Shown here: piece by piece, positions 18,170 through 26,223 of the stretch | How positions within the stretch are numbered: position 1 is the stretch's first letter | Layout of the letters: every line of letters starts with the position of its first letter | Source of the DNA: Bacteroidota bacterium | GTDB lineage: Bacteria; Bacteroidota; Bacteroidia; Bacteroidales; Dysgonomonadaceae | Assembly (NCBI GenBank): GCA_023399295.1 | Contig: JAEWQF010000009.1 | Coordinates: forward strand, 25,113 to 89,112 | Direction: 5' to 3' | Length of the DNA stretch: 64,000 nt | Notes under the pieces: generated by a model | What the model saw: the letters and a program-made list of their open reading frames with translations, nothing else | Told to the model about the DNA's origin: nothing | Databases searched by the model: none | Position numbers and translations under genes: made by a program

Positions 18170-18790
18170 ATGGATAAGAGATGGATCAGTGTGGTGATGT
18201 TGGGCCTGATGATGATCGCCGCCACGGGTTGTAAAGCCGGGAACAAACAGGATCAGGTAGCAAAAGAGACAGCAAAGGAACAATCAGACAGCTCGAAATC
18301 GAATGCCATATTGACGTTGCATGATTTCATTGTGAATGACATTGACGGGAATCAATTTAACCTGGCCCAACTGAAAGGGAAAAAGGTGTTGGTTGTCAAT
18401 GTAGCATCCCGTTGTGGGTTGACACCGCAGTATGAGGATCTGCAGAAGCTATACAGCATCTATCAGAACAAAGGATTCACCGTTATTGGCTTCCCTGCAA
18501 ACAATTTCAATGAGCAGGAACCCGGTACCAGTCAGGAGATAAAGGAGTTCTGTACCGGCACATATGGTGTCACCTTCCCCATGATGGAAAAGATCAGTGT
18601 GAAAGGAGAAGATATTGCACCACTGTACCGCTGGCTTACCCAGAAGGCAGAAAATGGGGTGATGGATCAGGAGGTGACCTGGAATTTCCAGAAGTTCATG
18701 ATCGATGAGCAGGGTCGTCTGGTTGATGTGGTGATGCCGGGTGAATCGCCACTGAGCGACAAGATTGTCGATTGGATCCGACAGGATTAG
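18170..18790 (+). CDS. Glutathione peroxidase-family lipoprotein
   Basis: A 206-residue thioredoxin-fold peroxidase, starting at ATG 18170 (MDKRWISVVMLGLMM); an upstream TTG at 18164 is in frame but unlikely. The signal peptide ends in the lipobox ATGCKAG, so the protein is anchored to a membrane, which is unusual for this mostly cytoplasmic family. The catalytic tetrad is complete: Cys in NVASRCGLTPQY, Gln in NNFNEQEPG, and Trp and Asn in VTWNFQKFMID. The enzyme reduces peroxides, in such bacteria most often with thioredoxin rather than glutathione. It converges on holA with a 4-base overlap at the stop codons. Confidence 0.94.
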   Translation: MDKRWISVVMLGLMMIAATGCKAGNKQDQVAKETAKEQSDSSKSNAILTLHDFIVNDIDGNQFNLAQLKGKKVLVVNVASRCGLTPQYEDLQKLYSIYQNKGFTVIGFPANNFNEQEPGTSQEIKEFCTGTYGVTFPMMEKISVKGEDIAPLYRWLTQKAENGVMDQEVTWNFQKFMIDEQGRLVDVVMPGESPLSDKIVDWIRQD

Positions 18791-19809
18791 TGCATGATAC
18801 GGTACACCAGTTCACGCAACAGTTCATGCTGCGAAGCCGACACGTTGTCCACCCCTTTTGAGGCGGCATCGAACCGTCGCAGGTCGGAGATGATCTCCAT
18901 CACCTTGCCCGCAGTGTAGTGTCTGAGTCCCGTCATGTAGTCGCGTACGAAAAAGGCGTTTCTGATCTGCAATGCGGCCATCACCGACTGTTCATCCCTC
19001 TGTGGGAGCCAGTAGCACTCCAGCAGGTTGCTGAAGTAGTTGAAGAGCACAGCCACGGTTGCCATCATCGGATACTCTTTCGGGTTCCTGCCAAAGTGGT
19101 CCACAATGCGGTTTGCCGTCAACAGATCCTTCTGGATGATTGCTTTCTGCAGCTCAAAGGAATTGAAATCCTTGCTGATGCCTATGTTCTGCTCAACCAG
19201 TTCAGCCGTCACCTTTTTGTTTCCTGCCGGCAGTGACACCACCAGCTTCTCCAGCTGGGGGATCAGTTTGCTGATCTCATTCCCCACAAAATCGGTCAGC
19301 ATCTGGGCCGACTTCACGTCGATGGTGACCGACTGTTCCCGGAACCAGGAGATGATGAAGGGTGGTATCTGGTTGTCGTATAGCTTCCTGGATTCGAACA
19401 CAACCCCTATCTTGTCGATGTTTTTCACCACCGCCTTCCGTTTGTCCACCGTACCGTGGCGGTAGTTGATCACCAACACTGTCGAGGGCATTGGGTTCTT
19501 GACATAAAAATCAAGTTCTTCAAACTTTGCAAGGTTCTGTGCTTCCTTCAGTACGATCAGCTGACGATCAGCCATCATCGGATAACGGCGTGCCGCCGAT
19601 ATGATGTTGTGCACATCCGAGTCCACACCATAGAAGGTGAGCATATTGAAATCCCTTTCCGTATCGGTGAGCACCTTCTCCTCCAGCAGCTCTGTGAGCC
19701 GGTCGATGAAGTACCCCTCCTCACCCATCAACAGGTAAACCGGTTTAAACCGTCCCTGCAGGATGTCGCTGTGGATGGATTCGTAGCTGTTCTTTGTGGT
19801 TGCTGCCAT
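18787..19809 (-). CDS. holA: DNA polymerase III subunit delta
   Basis: A 340-residue clamp-loader subunit that opens the beta clamp. Characteristic features are the N-terminal YLLMGEEGYFIDRLTELL, LTFYGVDSD, ARRYPMMADRQLIVLKEAQ near residue 77 and the C-terminal helical collar domain. Delta is an inactive AAA+ subunit, so a degenerate Walker A (LLMGEE) is expected. It lies 23 bases after amn on the same strand and its stop codon overlaps that of the convergent peroxidase gene. Confidence 0.95.
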   Translation of the reverse strand: MAATTKNSYESIHSDILQGRFKPVYLLMGEEGYFIDRLTELLEEKVLTDTERDFNMLTFYGVDSDVHNIISAARRYPMMADRQLIVLKEAQNLAKFEELDFYVKNPMPSTVLVINYRHGTVDKRKAVVKNIDKIGVVFESRKLYDNQIPPFIISWFREQSVTIDVKSAQMLTDFVGNEISKLIPQLEKLVVSLPAGNKKVTAELVEQNIGISKDFNSFELQKAIIQKDLLTANRIVDHFGRNPKEYPMMATVAVLFNYFSNLLECYWLPQRDEQSVMAALQIRNAFFVRDYMTGLRHYTAGKVMEIISDLRRFDAASKGVDNVSASQHELLRELVYRIMH

Positions 19810-19832
19810 TGTTCAAGGTTGGTTGTTGCCGG

Positions 19833-20609
19833 TCACCAGTCGAAGCGCAGGTGTTTGATGGTGGATCCGTTGTTCATGATGGATGACAACGACTTGATGC
19901 CAATTTTCACATGCTCTTCCACAAAGTTCTCAGTCACATGCTGGTCACTCTTTTCGGTTTTCACACCGGTGGAGATCAACGGCTGGTCGGAGACAAGCAA
20001 CAGAGCCCCGGTGGAGATGTGGTTGGCAAAGCCACAGGTGAAGATCGTGGCTGTCTCCATGTCGACAGCCAGGGCACGCACCTGCCTGAGATAACTCTTG
20101 AAGTCATCGTCATACTCCCACACCCTGCGGTTGGTGGTGTAGACTGTCCCGGTCCAGTAATCCCTCCCGAAGTCTCGTACATTGGAGGAGACGGCGCGCA
20201 ACAGGCTGAAAGCCGGCAGGGAGGGCACCTCTGGTGGGAAGTAATCGTTGGAAGTCCCTTCGCCCCGGATGGCGGCGATCGGCAGGATGTAATCTCCCAG
20301 CTCGCTGCGCGCTTTCAAGCCTCCGCACTTGCCCAGGAAGAGCACTGCCATGGGCTTTACCGCACTCAGCAGGTCCATCACGGTGGCAGCATTGGCGCTA
20401 CCCATGCCGAAGTTGATGATTGTAATGCCCTCTGCGGAAGCGTTGGGCATGTTGGCATCGGCTCCCACCACCGGCACGTTGAAGTGCCTGGCAAAGATCT
20501 CCACATATTTCTGGAAGTTTGTAAGCAGGATAAAAGCGGTAAAATCGCCCAATGCTCTTTTGGTATATCTTGGAAGCCAGTTCTCCACGATTTCTTGTTT
20601 CGTTCTCAT
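19833..20609 (-). CDS. amn: AMP nucleosidase
   Basis: A 258-residue nucleoside-phosphorylase-fold protein in the short form annotated in Bacteroidota as AMP nucleosidase, which splits AMP into adenine and ribose 5-phosphate. The phosphate/ribose-binding segment INFGMGSANAATVMDLL is near residue 69, FLGKCGGLK near 93, and the substrate-site motif AVDMETATIFTCG near 181. A uridine or purine phosphorylase activity cannot be excluded from sequence alone. It is followed by holA and has its own TATCTTTG element; the HsdR_N gene is divergent. Confidence 0.85.
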   Translation of the reverse strand: MRTKQEIVENWLPRYTKRALGDFTAFILLTNFQKYVEIFARHFNVPVVGADANMPNASAEGITIINFGMGSANAATVMDLLSAVKPMAVLFLGKCGGLKARSELGDYILPIAAIRGEGTSNDYFPPEVPSLPAFSLLRAVSSNVRDFGRDYWTGTVYTTNRRVWEYDDDFKSYLRQVRALAVDMETATIFTCGFANHISTGALLLVSDQPLISTGVKTEKSDQHVTENFVEEHVKIGIKSLSSIMNNGSTIKHLRFDW

Positions 20610-20651
20610 AAAAAAGCGCTATTTTTGTTCATGTGAACCCTGTTCTCCAAA

Positions 20652-20659
20652 CAAAGATA
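20652..20659 (-). promoter_or_regulatory. Predicted -7 element for amn-holA
   Basis: TATCTTTG on the minus strand, 43 bases before the amn start, inside the 54-base gap to the divergent HsdR_N gene. Confidence 0.6.
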
Positions 20660-20663
20660 CGAT

Positions 20664-21113
20664 ATGTACCCGTTAAATTTGCCATCCTATGAAGCAAAAA
20701 TCCGAAAAAAGGGTGATATGCAGGAGATATTTGATCCCCTTCGCAGGAAGTATGTGGCGCTGACACCGGAGGAATGGGTTCGACAGCATTTTGTACATTA
20801 CCTGGTACAGGAGAAAGGTTATCCGGCATCACGCATCGCCAACGAAACCGCCATCCGGCTTCATTCGTTGTCGCGGCGGTGTGATACGGTGGTTTACGAC
20901 AAGCAGCTCGAACCGCTGATGATCCTGGAGTACAAGGAGCCGCGGGTTGTCATCACACAGCAGGTGTTCGACCAGGTAGCGCGTTACAACAGTGTCTTAC
21001 GGGTGCCTTACATCGTGGTCTCAAACGGCATCAACCATTACTGCTACCGGATTGATTTCAGCACGCTAGAATACCAGTTTCTGACCGATATACCGTTGTA
21101 CGGCGAGCTGTAA
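20664..21113 (+). CDS. Stand-alone HsdR N-terminal-like nuclease domain protein
   Basis: A 149-residue protein consisting only of a domain like the N-terminus of type I restriction subunit HsdR (HSDR_N_2 family). It shows the PD-(D/E)xK nuclease layout: Arg and Asp in RRCDTVVYDK at about residues 70-79 and ILEYKEPR about fifteen residues later. The QQVFDQVARYN and YIVVSNGINHYCYRID segments are typical of the family. No helicase domain and no hsdM or hsdS genes are nearby, so this is not a restriction system by itself. Similar single-domain genes occur across Bacteroidota next to holA; their role is not known. It starts 54 bases from divergent amn. Confidence 0.8.
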   Translation: MYPLNLPSYEAKIRKKGDMQEIFDPLRRKYVALTPEEWVRQHFVHYLVQEKGYPASRIANETAIRLHSLSRRCDTVVYDKQLEPLMILEYKEPRVVITQQVFDQVARYNSVLRVPYIVVSNGINHYCYRIDFSTLEYQFLTDIPLYGEL

Positions 21114-21118
21114 CCATT

Positions 21119-21167
21119 GAACCTTGAACTATGAACTACGAACTATGAACCTTGAACTACGAACTTA
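21119..21167. repeat. Heptamer tandem repeat, 7 copies (GAACYWY type)
   Basis: Seven consecutive 7-base units, each GAAC followed by CTT, TAT, TAC or TTA, begin 5 bases after the HsdR_N stop codon. Variation is confined to the last three bases. It changes directly into the octamer repeat that follows. The heptamer period makes it out of frame for coding. Confidence 0.9.
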
Positions 21168-21206
21168 CCAACCTACTAACCTACCAACCTACTAACCTAC
21201 TAACCT
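21167..21206. repeat. Octamer tandem repeat, 5 copies (ACYAACCT)
   Basis: Five consecutive ACCAACCT or ACTAACCT units, ending inside the panB stop codon (21205-21207). With the heptamer array it fills the whole convergent gap between the HsdR_N gene and panB. Confidence 0.9.
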
Positions 21207-22038
21207 AGTAAGATTCATCCTCAGAGGGAAAATCAGCCGTTTTCACATCATTGACATACTGTTGGACAGCATGGGTTATCGCATCGAACAAATTGGCGTA
21301 GCGGCGCAGAAAACGGGGTGAGAAGCCCTTGTTCAGCCCCAGCATGTCGTGCATCACCAGCACCTGGCCATCCACATGCGCTCCGGCCCCGATGCCGATC
21401 ACCGGTATTGTCAGTTCGTCGGCGACTCTTTTTGCCAGTTGTGACGGTATCTTCTCCAGCACCAGGGAGCAACAGCCAGCCTCCTGCAAGAGGTGCGCGT
21501 CGTCTACAAGGCGCGATGCTTCCGCTTCCTCTTCGGCACGCACGGCGTAGGTGCCATATTTGTTGATCGACTGGGGCATCAGACCCAGGTGACCCATGAT
21601 GGGGATGCCGGCACTCAGAATCAGTTTCACCGACTCCATGATCTCCTTTCCCCCTTCCAGTTTCAGGCAGTCGGCTCCGGTCTCCTTCATGATGCGTACC
21701 GCGTTGGCCACCGCCTCACGCGGGTTACCCTGGTAGCTGCCAAAGGGCATGTCGATCACCACCATGGCTCTTTTCACACCGTTCATCACCGCCTTGCCGT
21801 GGTAGATCATCTGTTCCACCGTCATGGGCAGCGTGGTGGTGTTTCCCACCATCACGTTCGATGCCGAGTCACCCACCAGGATCACATCCATCCCAGCCTG
21901 ATCGATCACTGTCGCCATTGAAAAGTCATAAGCGGTAAGCATCGATATTTTCTCTCCCCGCTGTTTCATTTCGAGCAGGCGGTGCGTGGTTACTTTTCTT
22001 TTGTCGCCGGCCGACAGATAGCCTTTTTGCTGTTCCAT
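21205..22038 (-). CDS. panB: 3-methyl-2-oxobutanoate hydroxymethyltransferase
   Basis: A 277-residue TIM-barrel enzyme making ketopantoate, the first committed step of pantothenate and coenzyme A synthesis. The metal and substrate motifs are present: [18 protein letters not shown] near residue 39, [12 protein letters not shown] near 56, KLEGG near 127, and [20 protein letters not shown] near 220. Length is normal. The stop codon lies within the tandem repeat, so the last codons may vary between strains. Confidence 0.97.
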   Translation of the reverse strand: MEQQKGYLSAGDKRKVTTHRLLEMKQRGEKISMLTAYDFSMATVIDQAGMDVILVGDSASNVMVGNTTTLPMTVEQMIYHGKAVMNGVKRAMVVIDMPFGSYQGNPREAVANAVRIMKETGADCLKLEGGKEIMESVKLILSAGIPIMGHLGLMPQSINKYGTYAVRAEEEAEASRLVDDAHLLQEAGCCSLVLEKIPSQLAKRVADELTIPVIGIGAGAHVDGQVLVMHDMLGLNKGFSPRFLRRYANLFDAITHAVQQYVNDVKTADFPSEDESY

Positions 22039-22069
22039 AGTGGCATATTTGAATGTTGGTATTGGGATG

Positions 22070-22077
22070 CAAAGGTA
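22070..22077 (-). promoter_or_regulatory. Predicted -7 element for panB
   Basis: TACCTTTG on the minus strand, 32 bases before the panB start, just downstream of the terminator of the outer-membrane protein gene. Confidence 0.6.
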
Positions 22078-22104
22078 CGATATTTATGACATACTGAAAA
22101 AAAG

Positions 22105-22129
22105 AAAGCCGGAAGATCAACTCCCGGCT
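22105..22129 (-). terminator. Terminator after the FadL-type gene
   Basis: 7-bp stem AAGCCGG/CCGGCTT with an 11-base loop. Read on the minus strand it is followed by TTCTTTTTTT, a clear intrinsic terminator downstream of the stop at 22154. Confidence 0.85.
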
Positions 22130-22153
22130 TCTGCAATATCTTTGTCACAATGT

Positions 22154-23707
22154 TCAGAACTTGTATCCCAACGTGACCAGTCCCTTCACAGCGTTGTTCT
22201 TCATCTTGAAAGGTGAGGCATCGATAGCGCGTGTTGCTCCCTCGTAATAGTTGGGGAAGGGATAGAGATCGTCGCTCTGACTGCTGTATACCACTGCCAT
22301 ATCCAGAAAGAAGTTCCGGTTGAAGCGATAACCAAGCCCCCCGGTCAGGTAGCTGGTGTCACCTTCCATCCGGTAGATGGTGTTCGATCCCGCAACGGCT
22401 GCATCACCGAACTCGACCAGATCACTGTTGTAGGGATTCTGCATCCAGGCGTAACCCAAACGGCCTGAAAACTGCTGGGTAAAGCGATACTCGATCCCCG
22501 CACGGATGGTTGATGCCGGCTTGAAGTCCATCTCGATGTATGCATTGTCCTGGTCGTAGGCGTCACTCTCACCGTCATAAGCACCCGATGGCACAGCCAG
22601 TTTCATTTTTGAATAATCGGTCATCTCGTAGTCGAAACTGGCAATGAAGCGTCCTCCCAGCACTGTGGCGATGCTGGCCACCAGCTTGCCCGGCGTTTGC
22701 AGGTCGTAATCGTTGAGGAATGACTTGGAGTTGGTGATATCCCGCACATAGTTCGGATCAGTCACATACGCGCCCATGTCATCGTCGATCTGTGCCTCAT
22801 AGGTTTCAGTCAGTGCGTACCAGGTAGGGGTATGATAGGACAAGCCGAGGCGTAACTCGTTCACCGGGCGGTAAATGGCTCCTATCTTGGCACTGACACC
22901 TGCACCGCTGGTAGTAAGCCAGTTGGTGAGAATGTAATCACCGTTGTTGTAAACCTCCATGTAATCGGAAACAAGGCTGTAGCTGATATCCTTGATGGAG
23001 AGTGCAAAACCCAGATTGAGCACCTCACCCAGGGTAGTACCCACCGTGAAGTCGTAGTTGTCGATATAACCCCTCTCCCGAAGTTGAATCTCGTTGACAG
23101 GATTGGTTTCTGAGGTGACTGGTCGATATTGCGTTCCCTGGCCATCCACCGGGTCAATCACCCAGGAGTTGTAGCCAAGCACCGTCAACCAGGGCATGTC
23201 CATGAATGGATCGGGCAGATTGTCTCCCATCTCCAGGTAAACCGGATCGATCCCGGCACTGGTCTTGGAGATGTAATCGAGCAGCGTGCCTCTGGCAGTT
23301 CCGATTGCTGCGACATTCCTGTCGAACGACTGCAACTTGTTGAAGGAGAAGCCGAAGTTGACAAGTGGCATCGCGTCGTTGCGCAGCGGGAAATAACCGA
23401 CAAAGCCGAGGTTGTCCATGTCGAACCGGCTTTTGTTGGCTGTTTGATCGCCCACGACCGACTGGTTTCGTGACAGGTTGAACGTGCCCACCACCTCGGA
23501 GCTGCGGTAGACACCGATGCCGGCTGGGTTGATAGCCAGGGCGCTCTGATCGCCACCCAGGGCTCCGAAGGCTCCACCCATCGACATGGCACGTGCAGTA
23601 CCATAGAGTCCGTTACGGGAGAAGCGTACTGCCTCCACCTCCCCTTGCGCAAAGAGGGAGGAGGCGAGTAGCAGCAAACTGCTTATAAGATATGTGATTT
23701 TATTCAT
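22154..23707 (-). CDS. OmpP1/FadL-type outer-membrane beta-barrel protein
   Basis: A 517-residue protein with the start taken at 23707 (MNKITYLISSLLLL), giving a signal peptide cut after LFAQG; a Met at 23755 is in frame but would spoil it. The mature N-terminus YGTARAMSMGGAFGALGGD followed by SALAINPAGIGVYR is the FadL/TodX signature, where the N-terminal plug enters the barrel. The rest alternates aromatic and polar residues as in beta barrels and ends with VTLGYKF, the usual terminal aromatic. Family members take up hydrophobic compounds; the substrate here is unknown. The low-complexity gene ends 54 bases upstream on the same strand. Confidence 0.85.
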   Translation of the reverse strand: MNKITYLISSLLLLASSLFAQGEVEAVRFSRNGLYGTARAMSMGGAFGALGGDQSALAINPAGIGVYRSSEVVGTFNLSRNQSVVGDQTANKSRFDMDNLGFVGYFPLRNDAMPLVNFGFSFNKLQSFDRNVAAIGTARGTLLDYISKTSAGIDPVYLEMGDNLPDPFMDMPWLTVLGYNSWVIDPVDGQGTQYRPVTSETNPVNEIQLRERGYIDNYDFTVGTTLGEVLNLGFALSIKDISYSLVSDYMEVYNNGDYILTNWLTTSGAGVSAKIGAIYRPVNELRLGLSYHTPTWYALTETYEAQIDDDMGAYVTDPNYVRDITNSKSFLNDYDLQTPGKLVASIATVLGGRFIASFDYEMTDYSKMKLAVPSGAYDGESDAYDQDNAYIEMDFKPASTIRAGIEYRFTQQFSGRLGYAWMQNPYNSDLVEFGDAAVAGSNTIYRMEGDTSYLTGGLGYRFNRNFFLDMAVVYSSQSDDLYPFPNYYEGATRAIDASPFKMKNNAVKGLVTLGYKF

Positions 23708-23761
23708 ACTTTGTTGACATTGTGTTTGTTTCCAACCGATGGCATCTGTTTTCAATCTCTC

Positions 23762-25126
23762 CTACCTGCGGCTTCCTCCGGAGCTGCGACCGGATGACCC
23801 GGAGCTCGAAGAGGAGCTGCGGCTTGACGATCCGGAGCTGGAGCTCGAAGAGGAGCTGCGACTGGGTGTCGAGTAGCTCGAGTTGCTCGTGGAGCTGTTG
23901 CTCCTTGATGGCGTACTGTAGGTAGAGGAACGGTTCGACTGCGAGGTACGTGAAGGGCTGCTGTAACTCCTGTTCTGGTTGGTCGTGGTGGAACGTTGAT
24001 ACGTTGTGCCACTTCTCCCGGAGGGTGCAGAGCTGCTTTGATTGATTCTGTTGGTGCTGCCGCTTCTGCTGGTGGAATAGTTCTCAGTGCGGTTGTTGGG
24101 TGTATTCCCGTATACCGATCTGTTGCGGGTGGTGCCACTCCGATCGATCACCCGGCCTGTTCTGGAGTCGAGTACCCTGCCGCTGTTGTCGATGATCCGT
24201 GTTCTGGGCGCATTGGCAACGCTACGGCTAGCCGACGTGCTGCTTCTGCCGGAAAGGGCAGTGCGTGTACCGGTTGTTGTGTTTCTGCCAGTGAGGGTTG
24301 TACGGGTAGCGGCTGACGATCTGCCTGAGAGACCGGCAGTGAGTGCGTTGTTCCTGTTGGCTGAGCTGCGTCGGTATACACCGCTGCTTCTGCCGGAACG
24401 GTTGTGTGTCAGGCTGCTGTAATATCCATCGTAGAAACCGTGTGAGTAACCGCCTCCATAGTAACCTCCATAATAGCCACCGTAGTAGCCCCCGTATCCA
24501 TAATACCAGGGATCATACAATCCACCGTAATACCAGGGGGTGTACCAGCGGTTCCAGCCGTTATAGGGTCCGAAACCGTACCAGGGATTGTAGTAGCGAC
24601 TGTAATACCAGGGGCTGTAGTGCCAGGGGTTGTACCAGGGATCGTACCAGGTATCATACCAGGGATAGTAACCCATTCCCCAGCCCATGCCGTAATAGAA
24701 ATTCGTATCCCAGCCACGGTTGTTGTAGTTGTCATAAAGGTCGTCATCCACGTAGACAATCACCTCATCGGCACCAGTGATCTTGATGCTCGACTCGGGA
24801 TCATGAAAACGCACGATGCGGTCGGTATATTGGTACTCTTCGTAATTGAGTGAATCATCTTCATAGACCACCTCATCGGCCACATCAGCACTGGTTCCCC
24901 TGCGGTTGTATTCATCCACATCCCTGCCATTGGCCTGTACCTCCATTGAGGAGAGGTCACCCTGCACGATGACAACCTTTTTCTTCTGTGGTTCCTGCTG
25001 TTTCAATCCTGTTTTTACCGTTTCCTTCTGATTAGGATCGGCATAAATATCGTCCCATTCCTGGGCGAAACCGAAGAAAGGGATGGCTGTCATCAACACG
25101 GCCAGTAAAAATTTATTCGTTTTCAT
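23762..25126 (-). CDS. Exported low-complexity protein, Tyr/Trp/Gly-rich then Ser/Arg-rich
   Basis: A 454-residue protein with no family I recognise as functional. A signal peptide (MKTNKFLLAVLMTAIPFFGFAQ) is followed by a normal segment of about 120 residues (two acidic stretches, VIVYVDDDLYDNY). Next come about 100 residues in which WY, PWY and YYGG units repeat, such as WYDPWYNPW. The C-terminal 200 residues are Ser, Arg, Thr and Asn rich (TLTGRNTTTGTR type) and end in a run of SS, RSS and SGSS. Such composition suggests a surface- or wall-associated, partly disordered protein able to form aromatic stacking. It lies upstream of the FadL-type gene and may share its transcript. Confidence 0.7.
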   Translation of the reverse strand: MKTNKFLLAVLMTAIPFFGFAQEWDDIYADPNQKETVKTGLKQQEPQKKKVVIVQGDLSSMEVQANGRDVDEYNRRGTSADVADEVVYEDDSLNYEEYQYTDRIVRFHDPESSIKITGADEVIVYVDDDLYDNYNNRGWDTNFYYGMGWGMGYYPWYDTWYDPWYNPWHYSPWYYSRYYNPWYGFGPYNGWNRWYTPWYYGGLYDPWYYGYGGYYGGYYGGYYGGGYSHGFYDGYYSSLTHNRSGRSSGVYRRSSANRNNALTAGLSGRSSAATRTTLTGRNTTTGTRTALSGRSSTSASRSVANAPRTRIIDNSGRVLDSRTGRVIDRSGTTRNRSVYGNTPNNRTENYSTSRSGSTNRINQSSSAPSGRSGTTYQRSTTTNQNRSYSSPSRTSQSNRSSTYSTPSRSNSSTSNSSYSTPSRSSSSSSSSGSSSRSSSSSSGSSGRSSGGSRR

Positions 25127-25331
25127 AGTTTCTCCCCATTAATTATATGTTGGTATTCATTTTATCTCTCCTATCTGACACAATCAATTGCGGATAGTTT
25201 AATGGCACATGCTTTTTTTTGCGTTCCGGCAACCTCTCCTCCCCAACAATATGGGAACGGCCACAATGAAAAGACGGGCGTGGCACCCAAATGCTGCATT
25301 CCTTTTGGTTAAAAAAACGAAAAGATCCATT

Positions 25332-26090
25332 TCACAGAGAGAGCTGCAGCCCATCGTATGCCGGATAGACACCTGCGGGAAGAATGGCCATCACATCGGC
25401 ATGAAGGCCCATCTCGTGACTGAGATGAGTGAGATAGGCGCTTTCAGGCCTTATTTTGTCAATGATCTGCAACGACTCGGAGAGAGAGAGGTGTGAGAGG
25501 TGTTCCGTTTTACGGAGGGCACTTATCACCAGTATTTCCAGGCCGCGCAATTTCTCAATTTCCATCTCGGGAATGGTCTTCACATCCGTCAGGTAGGCAA
25601 AGTTACCAATGCGGAATCCCAGGATCGGCAGTTTGTAGTGGAGGAGCCTGATCGGGATGATCGTCTCCCCTCCTATCTGGAACGGATGTTGCGAATCGAT
25701 ACGCTGAATGCGGATATCGGGTATGCCTCCGTATCGTTTCTCTGCAAAGCAATAGGGAAGTCTGCTTTTCACCGCATGTTCCAAACGCTCTTCCATATAA
25801 AGATCTACCGTGCCGAACGATGAATAGGGACGCAGGTCGTCAATGCCGCCGGTATGGTCATAATGCTCGTGGGTGAAGAGCATCCCGTCGATTTTACGGA
25901 AGGGGATTGTGAGTGCCTGCTGTCGGAAGTCGGGGGTACAGTCGATCAACAACAGCTGGTCACTGGTCTCAATGGCCACGGAGCAGCGCAATCGCCGGTC
26001 CCGTGCATCTGCCGATCGGCAGACAGAACAACCGCAGCCAATCTGGGGGACGCCTGTAGAAGTACCTGTACCCAGGAAATGTATCTTCAT
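25332..26090 (-). CDS. PhnP-like metallo-beta-lactamase-fold hydrolase
   Basis: A 252-residue hydrolase starting at 26090 (MKIHFLGTGTSTGVPQ); upstream Met codons lie in the terminator region. The metal-binding motif THEHYDHTGG near residue 77 is the HxHxDH signature, with a second site TDVKTIP near 169. An N-terminal GCGCSVCRSADARD contains Cys residues like the structural zinc site of the cyclic phosphodiesterase PhnP. Related proteins act as phosphodiesterases or tRNA-processing enzymes; no phosphonate genes are nearby, so the substrate is open. The gene stands alone. Confidence 0.85.
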   Translation of the reverse strand: MKIHFLGTGTSTGVPQIGCGCSVCRSADARDRRLRCSVAIETSDQLLLIDCTPDFRQQALTIPFRKIDGMLFTHEHYDHTGGIDDLRPYSSFGTVDLYMEERLEHAVKSRLPYCFAEKRYGGIPDIRIQRIDSQHPFQIGGETIIPIRLLHYKLPILGFRIGNFAYLTDVKTIPEMEIEKLRGLEILVISALRKTEHLSHLSLSESLQIIDKIRPESAYLTHLSHEMGLHADVMAILPAGVYPAYDGLQLSL

Positions 26091-26103
26091 GTTCAACGCG
26101 TTC

Positions 26104-26138
26104 AAAAAAAGCCGCCACATTGCAGACAACGGGCGGCT
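26104..26138 (-). terminator. Terminator after the SPOR gene
   Basis: 7-bp stem AGCCGCC/GGCGGCT (26110-26116 and 26132-26138) followed on the minus strand by seven T. It ends only 14 bases before the PhnP-like start codon, so that gene either has a very compressed promoter or is read through the hairpin. Confidence 0.85.
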
Positions 26139-26175
26139 AATCCTAATTTTTCACCTCACGCAGAAAGAGAGGCAT

Positions 26176-26210
26176 CGGTGGTTCATGGCATGAGCCACCG
26201 GTTTGTTTTC
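26176..26210. terminator. Second hairpin downstream of the SPOR gene
   Basis: 9-bp stem CGGTGGTTC/GAGCCACCG with a 7-base loop at 26176-26200, followed on the plus strand by GTTTGTTTTC. It looks like a plus-strand terminator although no plus-strand gene precedes it; on the minus strand it lies 24 bases after the SPOR stop. Confidence 0.55.
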
Positions 26211-26223
26211 AACCGTTCAGCAG

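Noticed and set aside
20664..21113. Possible type I restriction system
   Set aside because: Only the HsdR N-terminal nuclease-like domain is present; no helicase domain, hsdM or hsdS is seen in the window.
21119..21206. CRISPR-like array
   Set aside because: Units of 7 and 8 bases are contiguous with no spacers, and no cas genes are nearby.
23752..24138. Alternative frame rich in Pro, Ala, Thr and Arg
   Set aside because: It is a by-product of the repetitive codons of the Ser/Arg-rich protein in the overlapping frame, which has the signal peptide.
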